A DNA stretch of 64,000 nucleotides from the NCBI RefSeq assembly GCF_018069755.1, contig NZ_JAGQDE010000013.1:82939-146938 (forward strand), read 5' to 3'. Both the position numbers and the translations under genes were made by a program. The notes beneath the pieces were generated by a model. The model was given only the letters and a program-made list of their open reading frames with translations. It was not told where the DNA came from and did not search any database. Of this stretch, positions 10,504 through 20,100 are shown in pieces; position 1 is the first letter of the stretch; every line of letters begins with the position of its first letter. Source of the stretch: Ideonella aquatica. GTDB taxonomy: Bacteria > Pseudomonadota > Gammaproteobacteria > Burkholderiales > Burkholderiaceae_C.

Positions 10504-11370
10504 TCACGGCGACTTCACCAGTTCGACGCGGCGGTTCTGCGCCCGTCCAGCGTCGGCGCGGTTGTCGGCGATCGGCTGTTCCTGTCCCCAGCCCTTGGCC
10601 GTCAGGCGGCCCGCCGCGATGCCCTGGGCCAGCAAGGCACTGCGCACCGCGTCCGCGCGCGCTTGGGACAGTCGCTTGTTCTCGGCGGCCTGGCCCACGT
10701 TGTCGGTATGGCCCTCGATCGACAGGCGCAACGACGGCGTCTGCTTGAGCCACTGCACGATGGTTTGCAGGGTCTGAGCAGCGTCTGGTGGCACCTCTGC
10801 GCTTCCAGTGGCGAAATTCAAACGAATCGTGGCAAACCCCTGGTCAGCCATCTCCTGGGCGAGCTTCCCAACCGTGACCTGCTGGACCATCGGGCTGGGT
10901 TCGATGAATGTCAGTGAATACCGCCGCGAGCCGTTGATTCGCAGCAGCACGTAGGTGGGCTCAGCCACCGACTTGCTAGGAATCTGGAAAATGTGGTGCC
11001 CTCCTTGAACATCCCGGCTAGTAGGCCCGAAGTTCGAGTTGAGCTGCACGCCGCCGAGTGACTTGGCCGCACTAAGATAATTTCTGTAGATGAACGCTGG
11101 GGAAGTGGTCTCTTTGTCATCGTTGTAGTCAATGAAAGTAACCTTACCCTCGGCTTGAAATGCCTGAGAATTCTTGCCGATCTGGCCTGCGATGCTGAAA
11201 TCTTCGATTTTCACGACATCGAATCTCGGACCTGTCTTTGAGTGGACCTCAAACCCCGGAATACGAGAAAGCAGGGGGTGGTCACTGGGTTCAGGTGAAG
11301 CCGCCGCGTGGGCGGTGGAAGCAGCGAATGCGGCCCAGAGCAGCCACAGAAGCAGACGGAACATGCGCAT
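10504..11370 (-). CDS. OmpA-like protein in the Tad operon
   Basis: This 288-residue protein has a signal peptide ending in ASTAHA, a novel N-terminal domain of about 150 residues, and a C-terminal OmpA peptidoglycan-binding domain. The latter is recognised by LRLSIEGHTDNVG, NKRLSQARADAV and ADNRADAGRAQNRRVEL, which carry the conserved Asp and Arg residues that contact diaminopimelate. It should tether the envelope to peptidoglycan. Being the second gene of the Tad operon suggests it anchors the pilus machine to the cell wall, which is an inference. Confidence 0.82.
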   Translation of the reverse strand: MRMFRLLLWLLWAAFAASTAHAAASPEPSDHPLLSRIPGFEVHSKTGPRFDVVKIEDFSIAGQIGKNSQAFQAEGKVTFIDYNDDKETTSPAFIYRNYLSAAKSLGGVQLNSNFGPTSRDVQGGHHIFQIPSKSVAEPTYVLLRINGSRRYSLTFIEPSPMVQQVTVGKLAQEMADQGFATIRLNFATGSAEVPPDAAQTLQTIVQWLKQTPSLRLSIEGHTDNVGQAAENKRLSQARADAVRSALLAQGIAAGRLTAKGWGQEQPIADNRADAGRAQNRRVELVKSP

Positions 11371-11486
11371 ACATTCAGACTTCAGGAGTACGACGCAGGC
11401 GAGATGCCCGGCAGCCCAGATGACGAGTGAATCCAGACACGCATCACCAGCGTCAAGTAGATGAGAAGGGTTCGGACCTTGAGTTC

Positions 11487-11765
11487 TTACTTATCGCCCG
11501 TCGAATCGGCAAAGCTCGACAACCCACGTGGGGTATTGGCGTCGGACTTGGCTGCCTCCTCAGCATCCCGCGCGGCCTTAATCGCATTCTTGGCGTGCCC
11601 ATCCTCTCCAGCCAAACCCGCCGCCAGACCCGCCGTTTGGTTGCGGATTGTTTTGCCGAAGAGGTTGTAGACGCCGATCGATGCGATCGCGATCAGCGCC
11701 ACGATGATGATGTACTCGGTCATTCCTTGGCCGTGATGGCGACCCTTCATGCTGTGTGCGGACAT
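11487..11765 (-). CDS. flp: Flp-family type IVb pilin
   Basis: The ATG at 11765 is preceded by a good GGGAG site; an upstream in-frame ATG at 11831 has none. The 92-residue prepilin has a basic leader, then HGQGMTEYIIIVALIAIASIGVYNLFG. This is the Flp signature, with cleavage after Gly and Glu-Tyr in the mature N-terminal helix. The Ala/Lys-rich tail is longer than in minimal Flp pilins. It is the first gene of the leftward Tad operon, as expected for the major pilin, and lies 116 bases before the OmpA-like gene. Confidence 0.85.
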   Translation of the reverse strand: MSAHSMKGRHHGQGMTEYIIIVALIAIASIGVYNLFGKTIRNQTAGLAAGLAGEDGHAKNAIKAARDAEEAAKSDANTPRGLSSFADSTGDK

Positions 11766-11933
11766 ATTCGCTCCCTGAGGTTGATTGAGTCGAAGGTCGA
11801 CGCCGACGTATCGCAGGAATGGGTATGACACACGGCTGTCGATGGCCGCCAGACTACTTCAAGACCTGCTGGCGTCAACCCCCCCTCATGGGTGATGGCC
11901 GGCTGAACTCCGACGGATTAATTTCCCCGGATC
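11766..11933. promoter_or_regulatory. divergent promoter region between the two Tad transcription units
   Basis: These 168 bases separate the leftward flp operon from the rightward Lnt-like operon and must contain both promoters. A GGGAG ribosome site for flp lies at the left end. I could not assign convincing -35 and -10 boxes or an operator by eye. Confidence 0.4.
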
Positions 11934-13562
11934 GTGGCGCCGGGAACCTCCTCGGCGTTGATTGTCAAAACCCTTGGATCGCCACGTCCCGCTATCAACG
12001 TGCCCAGCACTCCACAGGTTAAACCCGCTTGGACCGGCGCGGTGTCCGGCGCCCTGATCGGCCTGTCGCTGGCGGGACCGGCGTGGTCGGTCCTGGCCTG
12101 GCCCGCCTTGTTGCTGTGGGCGGTGGGCATCCATGGGTGCCAGGATCGTCGCCAGGAGGCCGCCTGCCTCGCATGGGGTGTCTGGGCCTGGTCCAGTGTC
12201 GGCACGGTCTGGGTGGCCACCGCGGTGCACGACGCCTCGGACGCGCGGCTGCTCTGGCAGTGGCTGACGATGCTGGTGTCAGTGGTTCACCACTCGGCCT
12301 GCGTGATGCTGCCCTGGGTGCCGCTGCGCTGGTCCATGGGGCGGGACACCACAGCGCGCCAGCGACTGGCAGCGTGGGCCATCGCCCTGGCCTCGGGTGA
12401 GACCTGGCGCCAATGGGGCTGCGCCGGGCACGGCTACGCCTCGCTGGCGGACCCTCTGTCGGCGGTGCCCGGCGCGGCGCTGCCGCTGAGCCTGGTGGGC
12501 GGGCTGGGGTTGTCGGCCATCGGTTGCGCTGCTGCCGCGGTGGCAGCCTTGGCGCTGCTGTCGCCTGACCACCGTGGACCTCGGCGCATGGCCGCGGTGG
12601 CCGCCGTGTTGCTGCCGATACTCCTCGCGCTCCCCTTGCGACCCACGCCCACCGAGACCCGCGCCCACAACGACGGGTGGCGGGTCGTGGCCCTGGCCAC
12701 CCACATCGACCATGGTCAGGCGTCCAGCCGGCCTGGGCGAGATCGCCAGCTCGCGGCACTGGACCAGGCCATGCAGCTGGCTGGCGCCGGCCAGGCGGTG
12801 GTCACCCCTGAAACCTTCTTTGCCGAGCCACCCCCTCAGAGGGCGGAAGGCGTCTGGGCCGACCTGCTGCGTCAGGTCGACACCAGCGGCGTCACAGTGC
12901 TGCTGGGCATGCCACACGCGCTGCAGGACGAAACCGGCCTGCGGATCATCAACACAGCGCTGCAGCTCGCCCCCGGCAGAGCGTCGATGTATGGCAAGCG
13001 CCGACTGGTTCCCGGCGGCGAGTATCTGCCCTGGCCCTCGCTGATGGGCTGGATCGATGGGCCGGTGTTCGGCCGCACGCTCGAGGGGCCCAGTCCCGCC
13101 CCCGAGGAATTGGTGCAATCGCTGCTGGTGGCGGGACACGCCACGGGCGTGTTGATCTGCCACGAGATGTCCTTCGCTCTGGAAGCCGCCGAGCGGGCAG
13201 CCAACACCGAATGGCTGGTAGTGCTGTCCGAGGACGGCTGGATCGACCACCCGATGTATCGCCAGCAGATGGTCGCGCTGGCCCGGCTGCGCGCCATGGA
13301 GACCGGTTTGCCGCTGCTGCGGGTGGCCAACGGCGGGCCGACGCTGCTGGCCCTGCCTGACGGGCGGGTGCAGCGCATGCTGCCGCTGCGCGGCGCACGC
13401 ATCCAGCCCTGGCCCGTGGTGGTCCCCGCCGGCGGCACCGCCTCGTTCTATGCGCGCAGTGCCGCCCCGCAATGGTGGCTGCTGGCGCTGTTTCCGCTGG
13501 CGCGGGCCCTGCCTGCGGCCTTCGGGCAACGGGCCCCATGGCGCCGAGGAGTCTCTGCATGA
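11934..13562 (+). CDS. apolipoprotein N-acyltransferase (Lnt) paralogue in the Tad locus
   Basis: This 542-residue protein has an N-terminal multi-helix membrane region (residues about 30-240) and a C-terminal nitrilase-type domain. The Lnt catalytic triad can be placed at Glu293 (TPETFF), Lys355 (YGKRRLVPGGEYLP) and Cys409 (LICHEMSF), with spacing close to that of E. coli Lnt. Lnt adds the third acyl chain to lipoproteins in the inner membrane. Its place beside tadE-like and lipoprotein genes suggests a dedicated paralogue rather than the housekeeping enzyme. The start is a GTG; its end overlaps the next ATG by four bases. Confidence 0.82.
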   Translation: MAPGTSSALIVKTLGSPRPAINVPSTPQVKPAWTGAVSGALIGLSLAGPAWSVLAWPALLLWAVGIHGCQDRRQEAACLAWGVWAWSSVGTVWVATAVHDASDARLLWQWLTMLVSVVHHSACVMLPWVPLRWSMGRDTTARQRLAAWAIALASGETWRQWGCAGHGYASLADPLSAVPGAALPLSLVGGLGLSAIGCAAAAVAALALLSPDHRGPRRMAAVAAVLLPILLALPLRPTPTETRAHNDGWRVVALATHIDHGQASSRPGRDRQLAALDQAMQLAGAGQAVVTPETFFAEPPPQRAEGVWADLLRQVDTSGVTVLLGMPHALQDETGLRIINTALQLAPGRASMYGKRRLVPGGEYLPWPSLMGWIDGPVFGRTLEGPSPAPEELVQSLLVAGHATGVLICHEMSFALEAAERAANTEWLVVLSEDGWIDHPMYRQQMVALARLRAMETGLPLLRVANGGPTLLALPDGRVQRMLPLRGARIQPWPVVVPAGGTASFYARSAAPQWWLLALFPLARALPAAFGQRAPWRRGVSA

Positions 13563-14266
13563 AGCCCGCATCGGCCCGGCGCCGTCAGCAAGGCGCATCG
13601 CTGGTCGAGTTCGTGATCGTCTTTCCGTTCGCCGTGCTGTTCACGCTCAGCCTGATCCAGGCGGGCTTCGTCTTCATGGCCAAGACCACGCTGAACCACG
13701 CCACCTTCATGGCGGCACGGGTGGGCGCCGTGCACAACGCCAGCCGCAGCGCCATGACCGACGCCCTGGCGCGCGGGCTCAGCCCGTTCTACCAGGACGG
13801 CTCCCGCAGGAACGACCACACCCGGCTGGCGATGGCCCTGGCCGAGGCCCAGGTGGACACCCGGCTCTTCAGCGAGTTCACCGTGTTGTCGCCCTCACCC
13901 GAGGCCTTCGCCGACTTCGGCGTGCGTGATCCCGTCCGGAAGCTCACCTACATCCCGAACGACAACCTCGCCTTCCGCAGCCAGGCCGTGCAACCCAAGT
14001 CCAAGATGAACCTGCGCGACGCCAATCTGTTGAAGATCAAGGTCGTCTATGGCTATGAGATGAAGGTCCCGCTGATGGCCGGCGTGGTCCGCCGCGTGAT
14101 GTGCGGCGGTGACGCGGGTGTCGACGCCTGGGGCGACGTCAGCATCGCCGAGTCGGCCTTCGGCCTGTCCAACCCGCTGCTGTGCGCCCGCTACTACCGC
14201 CACGGCCGACTGCCCATCGAGGCCTATGCCCTGGTCGAGATGCAGTCGCCGGCCTACCAACCCTGA
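13559..14266 (+). CDS. TadE-like pseudopilin
   Basis: The start at 13559 has a GAGGAG ribosome site and overlaps the Lnt-like stop (ATGA), so translation is probably coupled. The 235-residue protein starts with a basic leader and RRQQGASLVEFVIVFPFAVLFTLSLIQAGFVFM, the typical TadE helix with its Glu-Phe. TLNHATFMAARVGAVHNAS follows, also typical of TadE. The rest is a soluble periplasmic domain. It is a second TadE-like protein for this Tad system, on the opposite strand to the first. Confidence 0.8.
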   Translation: MKPASARRRQQGASLVEFVIVFPFAVLFTLSLIQAGFVFMAKTTLNHATFMAARVGAVHNASRSAMTDALARGLSPFYQDGSRRNDHTRLAMALAEAQVDTRLFSEFTVLSPSPEAFADFGVRDPVRKLTYIPNDNLAFRSQAVQPKSKMNLRDANLLKIKVVYGYEMKVPLMAGVVRRVMCGGDAGVDAWGDVSIAESAFGLSNPLLCARYYRHGRLPIEAYALVEMQSPAYQP

Positions 14267-14287
14267 AGTCTTTGCAAGGATCGCTCC

Positions 14288-14671
14288 GTGTCCACATTCA
14301 TGCCACGTTACTCCCGGTGCGGCCTGGTGGCCTTGCCGCTGACGATCGCCCTGGCCGGCTGCGGCGGTGGCGGCAATGAACTGGGTCCGGCCGATGCCGT
14401 CTGGGCGTCGCCCGATGCGGTCAAGGTCGGCGCCAAGGGCAGCTGCTTCGTGGGGATCGGCCCAACCGTCCATGTCTATGGCGGCAAGCCGCCCTACGTG
14501 CTGAAGAATGCTGCGCCCTTGGCCATGTCGCTCGATCGCGCGCGCGTCAACATGCCGGGTGAGGGCTTCACGCTGACCTTCAACGGCGTGTGTCTGTCGG
14601 ACATGCCCATCACGATCGAGGATGCCGAAGGCCGGTTGCTGGCCGTGCCGATCAGCAACGCGCCGATATGA
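14288..14671 (+). CDS. small lipoprotein of unknown function
   Basis: The 127-residue protein has a lipoprotein signal peptide: a basic start, a hydrophobic core (LVALPLTIALAG) and a lipobox Leu-Ala-Gly-Cys followed by Gly residues. The mature part has no domain I recognise. It begins with a GTG preceded by AAGGA. It lies two genes after an Lnt-like acyltransferase, which makes it a candidate substrate of that enzyme. Its stop overlaps the next ATG (ATGA). Confidence 0.72.
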   Translation: MSTFMPRYSRCGLVALPLTIALAGCGGGGNELGPADAVWASPDAVKVGAKGSCFVGIGPTVHVYGGKPPYVLKNAAPLAMSLDRARVNMPGEGFTLTFNGVCLSDMPITIEDAEGRLLAVPISNAPI

Positions 14672-15021
14672 CCGCCGGTCCCGGCCCATGGCTCGCGCTT
14701 GTCGTGCTGGGCCTGCTGCTCAGGCCGGCGTCAGCGCAGTGGCACTGTCGTCAGGGACGGGTCGAGCTGATCGGCGGGGGCGCCCAGGGCTGTGTCGAGT
14801 CCGCACCAACCTCCCCACCGGCATCCCCACCGAACCTCGTTGTTGCACCGACGTCGCAGCGCCAGCGTGACATCACTCGGCGCGCGATCCTGGAGAACGA
14901 GCTGCGCCAGGAGCATGCCGCGCTGGCTGCTCTGCAGCGCGATGGGCGTGCGGCGGATGCTGCCCAGCGGCGGCGCGCACAGGACAACATCGATGCCCTG
15001 CGGCGCGAACTCGCGCGGTGA
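14668..15021 (+). CDS. periplasmic coiled-coil protein of unknown function
   Basis: Starting at the ATG overlapping the lipoprotein stop, this gives 117 residues. A signal peptide (LALVVLGLLLRPASA) is followed by a Pro-rich stretch and a C-terminal heptad-like helix rich in Arg, Ala, Leu and Glu (residues about 70-115), probably a coiled coil. An earlier in-frame ATG would run into the lipoprotein gene and lacks a signal peptide. It is the last gene of the rightward Tad-associated operon. Confidence 0.6.
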   Translation: MTAGPGPWLALVVLGLLLRPASAQWHCRQGRVELIGGGAQGCVESAPTSPPASPPNLVVAPTSQRQRDITRRAILENELRQEHAALAALQRDGRAADAAQRRRAQDNIDALRRELAR

Positions 15022-15212
15022 GCACGCGCCCGATCGACGCCGTCGGCATCGGCGGCTGCCGCACTTTGGTCACGTACAGACGACCGTGCTACTCGGGTCG
15101 CACCACGGGCTGTCTTCGTCGCGGGCCAAAGGCTGGGGCGCAGAGGTTGCGTTTGACGATGGGGGATGCGGCGCCGCACTGGCGTTGCCCCCCGCAGCGC
15201 CGCCGCACGCCC

Positions 15213-15878
15213 TCAGGGCTGCAGCAGCGCATCCAGGCGGTCGATCACGCGGTCGGGGCCCGAGGCCTCGACCGGCTCGCCGTGGTTGTAGCCATAGCGC
15301 ACCAGCACCACCGGGCAGCCGGCGGCGCGGGCGGCCTGGCAGTCGTTGCTGGAGTCGCCCACCATCAGCGTCTGCGCGGGCGTGGTGCCCAGCGCAGCGC
15401 AGGTGCGCAGCAGCGGCAGCGGGTCGGGCTTCTTGCGCTCGAAGGCGTCGCCGCCAAACACCACGTCGAAGTGCCCGTCCAGGCCCTTGCGCGCCAGCAG
15501 CTCGCGCGCAAATTCGCCCGGCTTGTTGGTCAGGCAGGCCAGGCGCAGGCCGCGCGCGCGCAGCGCCTGCAGGCCCTCCGGCACGCCTGGGTACACGGCC
15601 GAGTGCGCGCCGTTGATGCTGCGGTAATGGCGCTGGTAGGCGGCCCAGGCGGCCTCGTACAGCGCAGCGTCGGCGCCCACCTCGGCCAGCGTGCGGCGGA
15701 TCAGGTGCTCCGAGCCCTTGCCCACCGTGCGCTCGATGAACGCGCGGCCAATCGCCGGCTGACCCAGCTCGGCCAGTGTGCGGTTCAGCGCGGCGTCGAA
15801 ATCGCCCACGGTGTCCACCATCGTGCCGTCCAGGTCAACGATGGCGGCGTGCCAGGGCAGGATCGTGGGTGAGGTCAT
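15213..15878 (-). CDS. gph: phosphoglycolate phosphatase (HAD superfamily)
   Basis: The 221-residue protein is a HAD phosphatase with motif I DLDGTMVDT near residue 15, motif II LTNKPGEF, a Lys in FERKKPDPLP and motif IV VGDSSNDCQAARAAG. It hydrolyses 2-phosphoglycolate, the by-product of RuBisCO oxygenation and of DNA repair. I chose the ATG at 15878 because residues upstream of it look non-coding. It is monocistronic here, about 10 kb from the cbb genes, so it is not part of a cbb operon. Closely related HAD phosphatases cannot be excluded. Confidence 0.82.
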   Translation of the reverse strand: MTSPTILPWHAAIVDLDGTMVDTVGDFDAALNRTLAELGQPAIGRAFIERTVGKGSEHLIRRTLAEVGADAALYEAAWAAYQRHYRSINGAHSAVYPGVPEGLQALRARGLRLACLTNKPGEFARELLARKGLDGHFDVVFGGDAFERKKPDPLPLLRTCAALGTTPAQTLMVGDSSNDCQAARAAGCPVVLVRYGYNHGEPVEASGPDRVIDRLDALLQP

Positions 15879-16021
15879 GGGCGAGTGGGCTGCAAGACGG
15901 GGTGCCCGGATTGTGCGGCGCCGCGCCCGGCCCGCGTGCGGGGTGGGGTGTTGGCTGGGGCCGGGCGCGGCGCCACAGACCTGATCTCGAGAACGCCGCA
16001 GGGCGGCGGTTGCACGATGGT

Positions 16022-17185
16022 TCACAGAACCGGAGACACCGCGCGCTGGTGTTGTCGCCAGAACGGGGCCTCAGGAAAGCGGGTCTCCGCCCAGGCGAAT
16101 CCCCTCAGAGCGCGTTCGTTGCTCTGGTGCACGCGGCGCACGCGCGCCAGGTAATCGGCACTGTCCCAGGTGGGGCCCACGGCGCCATCCACCACGGCCG
16201 GCAACAGCGCCCGGCCCCCCTGCAGGCCGCTGTACAGCGCAAACAGCAGACCCTGCGATGCCAACGGGTTCAGCGCCAGTGCTGCATCACCCACTGCCAG
16301 CCAGCGGTGACCCGCAAAGCGGTTTTGCAGGCGCAACGCCGCGTCGTGCGCTTGCGGTGTTGCCAGCAGCTCCCCATCCACAGACGCATGGGGAAGAATG
16401 CCGCAGCGCCGCGCTTCGGCGAGCAGGGAGGCCGGTGTGCGGACATGCTCGCCCACGGCATGACGCAGCCCATGGAAGGCCAGCACGCGCAGGCCCTGGG
16501 GCAGTCGGGCGCTGTACCACCAACCCTCGGGGACGGACATCACACGGGTGCTCTGGTCGTGGTCCGACGGTGGGCTGCGCAGCCAAGCCACGGCCGCCAT
16601 CAGCTCCGCCGCGCGCACACCCGGCTCACCCAGCTTGCGAACCAGCCAGGCGGCGCGACCGGTGGCATCGATGAGGAATGGCGCGCTGAGCTCTTCTTCG
16701 ACCGAGCCCCGTTGCAGCCGCACACGGTGACCGTCCGCAGCGGGCGCCAGTGCCACGGCCTGACCATCGATGTGGGTGACGCCAGCCCGCGTCGCCAAGG
16801 CCAACATGGCGGCATCGAACCGGTGGCGCAACACCAGCCATCCGGGACCCTCCGGATCCCGCAGAGCATCGCGGAACCGCCATGCCGCTTCCCCCCAGGC
16901 TGATGCGTGGCCGGTGCACGGGATGTATTCGCCGGGCGACAGCAGACACGCCAGACTGGCCGCGCCCAGGGCGCGCAAGAGGCGCTGCGCCGCCGCCGGC
17001 AGGGACTCGCCCACCCGCCATCGCTCGTCCGGCGACGGCCCCAGCAGGACCACCGGGACATCTGCGCGCGCCAGCACGGTGGCCGCTGCGCAGCCCGCCG
17101 GCCCGGTGCCGATGACGACAACGCGCGGTTGCAAGGCCTCAGAGGCTACGCAACTTGATGGTGGCGAACTCGTTGCGCTGCTCAT
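16022..17185 (-). CDS. LodB-like FAD-dependent maturase of a quinoprotein oxidase
   Basis: The protein has an N-terminal dinucleotide-binding motif GTGPAGCAAA near residue 25, a second FAD site (WLAVGDAALALNPLASQGL, residues about 290-315), and WRVGESLP. The latter is typical of the flavin halogenase/LodB group. LodB and GoxB proteins are needed to form the cysteine tryptophylquinone of LodA-family oxidases. It directly follows a LodA-domain gene and overlaps its 3' end, which is the conserved pairing. The ATG at 17185 was chosen; one at 17221 is also possible. It lacks a signal peptide. Confidence 0.75.
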   Translation of the reverse strand: MSSATSSPPSSCVASEALQPRVVVIGTGPAGCAAATVLARADVPVVLLGPSPDERWRVGESLPAAAQRLLRALGAASLACLLSPGEYIPCTGHASAWGEAAWRFRDALRDPEGPGWLVLRHRFDAAMLALATRAGVTHIDGQAVALAPAADGHRVRLQRGSVEEELSAPFLIDATGRAAWLVRKLGEPGVRAAELMAAVAWLRSPPSDHDQSTRVMSVPEGWWYSARLPQGLRVLAFHGLRHAVGEHVRTPASLLAEARRCGILPHASVDGELLATPQAHDAALRLQNRFAGHRWLAVGDAALALNPLASQGLLFALYSGLQGGRALLPAVVDGAVGPTWDSADYLARVRRVHQSNERALRGFAWAETRFPEAPFWRQHQRAVSPVL

Positions 17186-20100
17186 CGCTGAACCAGCCCG
17201 CTTCCGCCAATAAGCGGTCATGCGGGCCCAGCAGGGCGTAGCGCTCGGTGAACGCCCGGTGGGCGGACGCCAGCTCGGCTTCCTTCACCGCCGTGAGGTT
17301 CTCGACATAGAGCATGGCCGGCAGCCAGTCCAGGTCGTCCGGGCGGGGCCGAGCCTCCAGCACGCCCATCTCGCTGAAGTGCTCGATCATGTACACCATC
17401 TGCTCGGGCGCCGGGTTGGCGGACGGCAGTTGGCGCAGCCAGGCGGGACGGTTGTGGAAAGCTGCTATCCGTTCGTCCATCGGCTTGCTGCGGTCACACA
17501 GCGTCTGGTAGTCCGTCAGCGTCAGCACCTGGTTGGGCACCCGAGCCGGCCAGTAGGTGGGCAGGTAGGGGTCGAATTCCATGTCGTAGCCGGACCGGCA
17601 ATAGGCCGTGTCGCCTTGCCAAGGCACGGCCATCCAGCGCGTGAGGTCACCAGGGCCCTGGTCATAGAGCGGACCACCCATGCGCAGCACGTCATCCTGC
17701 GTCAACTGAGGGCCGTAGGAGGGCTCGGCCAGGCCGGGCTGGCGTTCGCGGATCCGGTAGGGCGCCCGGAACAGACTGGCATGCCGGACCGGCCAGGTGA
17801 GTTCACAGCCGGGATGGAAGGCGTCGGCCAGGCAGAAATGCATGGCCGCGCGGTCCAGCATGTCCGGCCGCTCCTGCAGGGGCCAGTCATCCAGGGGGAT
17901 GCCCTGGGACACCTCGGGCCGGTAGTCGCTGACGAAATGGCCCTGGACCCAGGCTGTCAGGATGTAGCCGTAATAGTCGGGCAAGCGCAGGTAGGTTTGA
18001 GCGTTCACCGCGTCGGCTTCGGTGGGATCGGTGTAGCCGAAGGTATCGCCATAGGACCACGGCCAGGCGCCGATGTCCTGCTCGTCGCCCACCACGGCGC
18101 GGAAGCTGTTGAAGATCGTGCGGCGGAGTTCCGCGTAGGGGTCGGGATACAGACTGCTGGGCGGCAGGAACGACAGCTTGCGCATCAGTGCCGGGTCCCG
18201 GAAGTTCATCGGGCCGTCGGCGCCGAACATCGACGAGAAACCCTTGTTGACCCACTGCAGATCGGTCAGGCGCTCCAGGGCGGGACGCACATGGTCCTGG
18301 AACGAGACCCGCTGCGGCAGGCTCAGCATGCCGGCCTTCGCCCAGACGGCACGCAGCAGGTCGTCCAGCGTGCGCCAGCTGGTGAGGTCGGGCGCGAAGC
18401 TCGGCGGCGCCGACAGGACCCAGGCCGGGTCGGCGTCAAAATCGCGGTCGCCAATCGTCACACGCGCATGCACCGGGCCGTCGGCGATGTCGTCGTACCA
18501 GCCGGCGGCATTGTTGAAGCTGCCCGGGTGGGCCGGGTCATAGACCGGCGTGTTGCCCGGGCTGGCCGAGACCCCCATGCCGGGAAGAACGAGCAGCCGC
18601 CCCACGCTGTCGGTGCGCAGCTCGCCGAGATACACCGAGGTGCCCTGGAAGGTGCCGGTGAGGGCGAAGCTGGCGTCGTTCATGCCGATGCCTGTGATCT
18701 TCTTGACGCCGGCATCGATGCACAGGGCGTCACGGGCTGCGCCCTGGGCCGTGGGGTTGCGCTGTGGCACGCTGATGTTGCAGGTGGCCGGCAGGTCCAT
18801 GGCGGCGTTGAACTCGTACCACTGGGCCTTGCGGTTGGCCACATGCACCGACCATTCAATGCGGCTGTTGGCCGACTGCTGGATCTCGGCCACCACGTTG
18901 CCGTTCTGGTCGTAGCCATACACGCGGAACCGGGCGGCCTGCCGTTTCAGGGCGCCCCCCGCGTCGCGCGTCTGCCCCCAGGCGGTGGGTGCCGGTGCGG
19001 TGGTTTCGGGGCCGACGTAGAAGTCGCTTGCACTGTTCCCCACTCGTGCCACCCCGATGCCGGGATGGATGCGCACCTGCGTGATCCGAGCGATCTGTTC
19101 GGCGCTGAGCGCCTGGGCCTGCGGCTGCGACGGGTGGTGCGGAAATGGGCAGGCGGGGTTGCTGACCTGGGGCTCACCGGGCGCGCTGGGTTCGGTCGTC
19201 GGCTGACCGTTCTGGGTTCGCCTGAAGTCGGCGCTGAGCAGGTAGACCTGCATACGGGCCTGCGCGATCGAGCCGACAGGCGCGTTGACGGCGGGCACCC
19301 GCCCGATGTTGAAGGCCAGCCAGTCACCGTAGATGGCTTGTGCCGGTTCGGCCACGTCCTGCTGCGGCAGCGCGATGGTGGCCACGCGCACGGGCGGCGC
19401 AAGCTTGTCGTCCCACACCACGGTGGCGCGGTCCAGCGGGAAGTGCTCGTCCAGATAGGCCTCGCCGAACGACGCGGCGTCCGGCCGCACCTGCACGTAC
19501 AGGTCCAGCGTGGCCGGCCCGCGCGCCATGCGGGCGCGCAGGTCGGCGGCGAGGAAATGGGGGTCATCGGTGTCCGGGTCGCCAGGAAACGTGGAGGTGC
19601 CCGGCACCAGCATGTACTTGCAAAAGCCGCTTCCAAGGCGAAATGGCACCACGCTCCAGAGGTTCGTGGCCAGCACCGACCGGATCGGCTTGGCCATGCG
19701 GTCCAGCAGCGCGTTGGTGTCGGGCGCGTGGCGCTGCACCCATTCGTCGCCCCAGCCCTCGAAGCTGGCCTTGGTGAACTCGCACATCTGGCGAGCGTTG
19801 TCGACGAAGAAGAAGGGCACGTTCTGCAGCAGCAGGTCGGCGGTGCCTGCGCCGTCGTCCGAGACCACCTTGTCGCCGGGAACATCGAACAGCTTGATGC
19901 CCACGCCGATGGTGCTTTCCCAGTCCGGTCGGCCATCTGACAGGTCCGACGAGTAGCGGACATACACCGGGTGCGAGCGCCCCGGATGGGCGAACAAGCC
20001 GTGCCGAATGGGGGCCGGAATGTCGTCGCTGAAGGTCAGGCGGCCTTGGAGGATGCCGTGGGTGCGCAGGAACACCGGGCGTCGGGCGGGGCACTGCCCC

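Noticed and set aside
17220..19940. A 906-codon open frame on the + strand
   Set aside because: It is antisense to the catalase-LodA fusion, which has recognisable domains and a strong ribosome site. Long antisense frames are expected in GC-rich DNA with strong codon bias.
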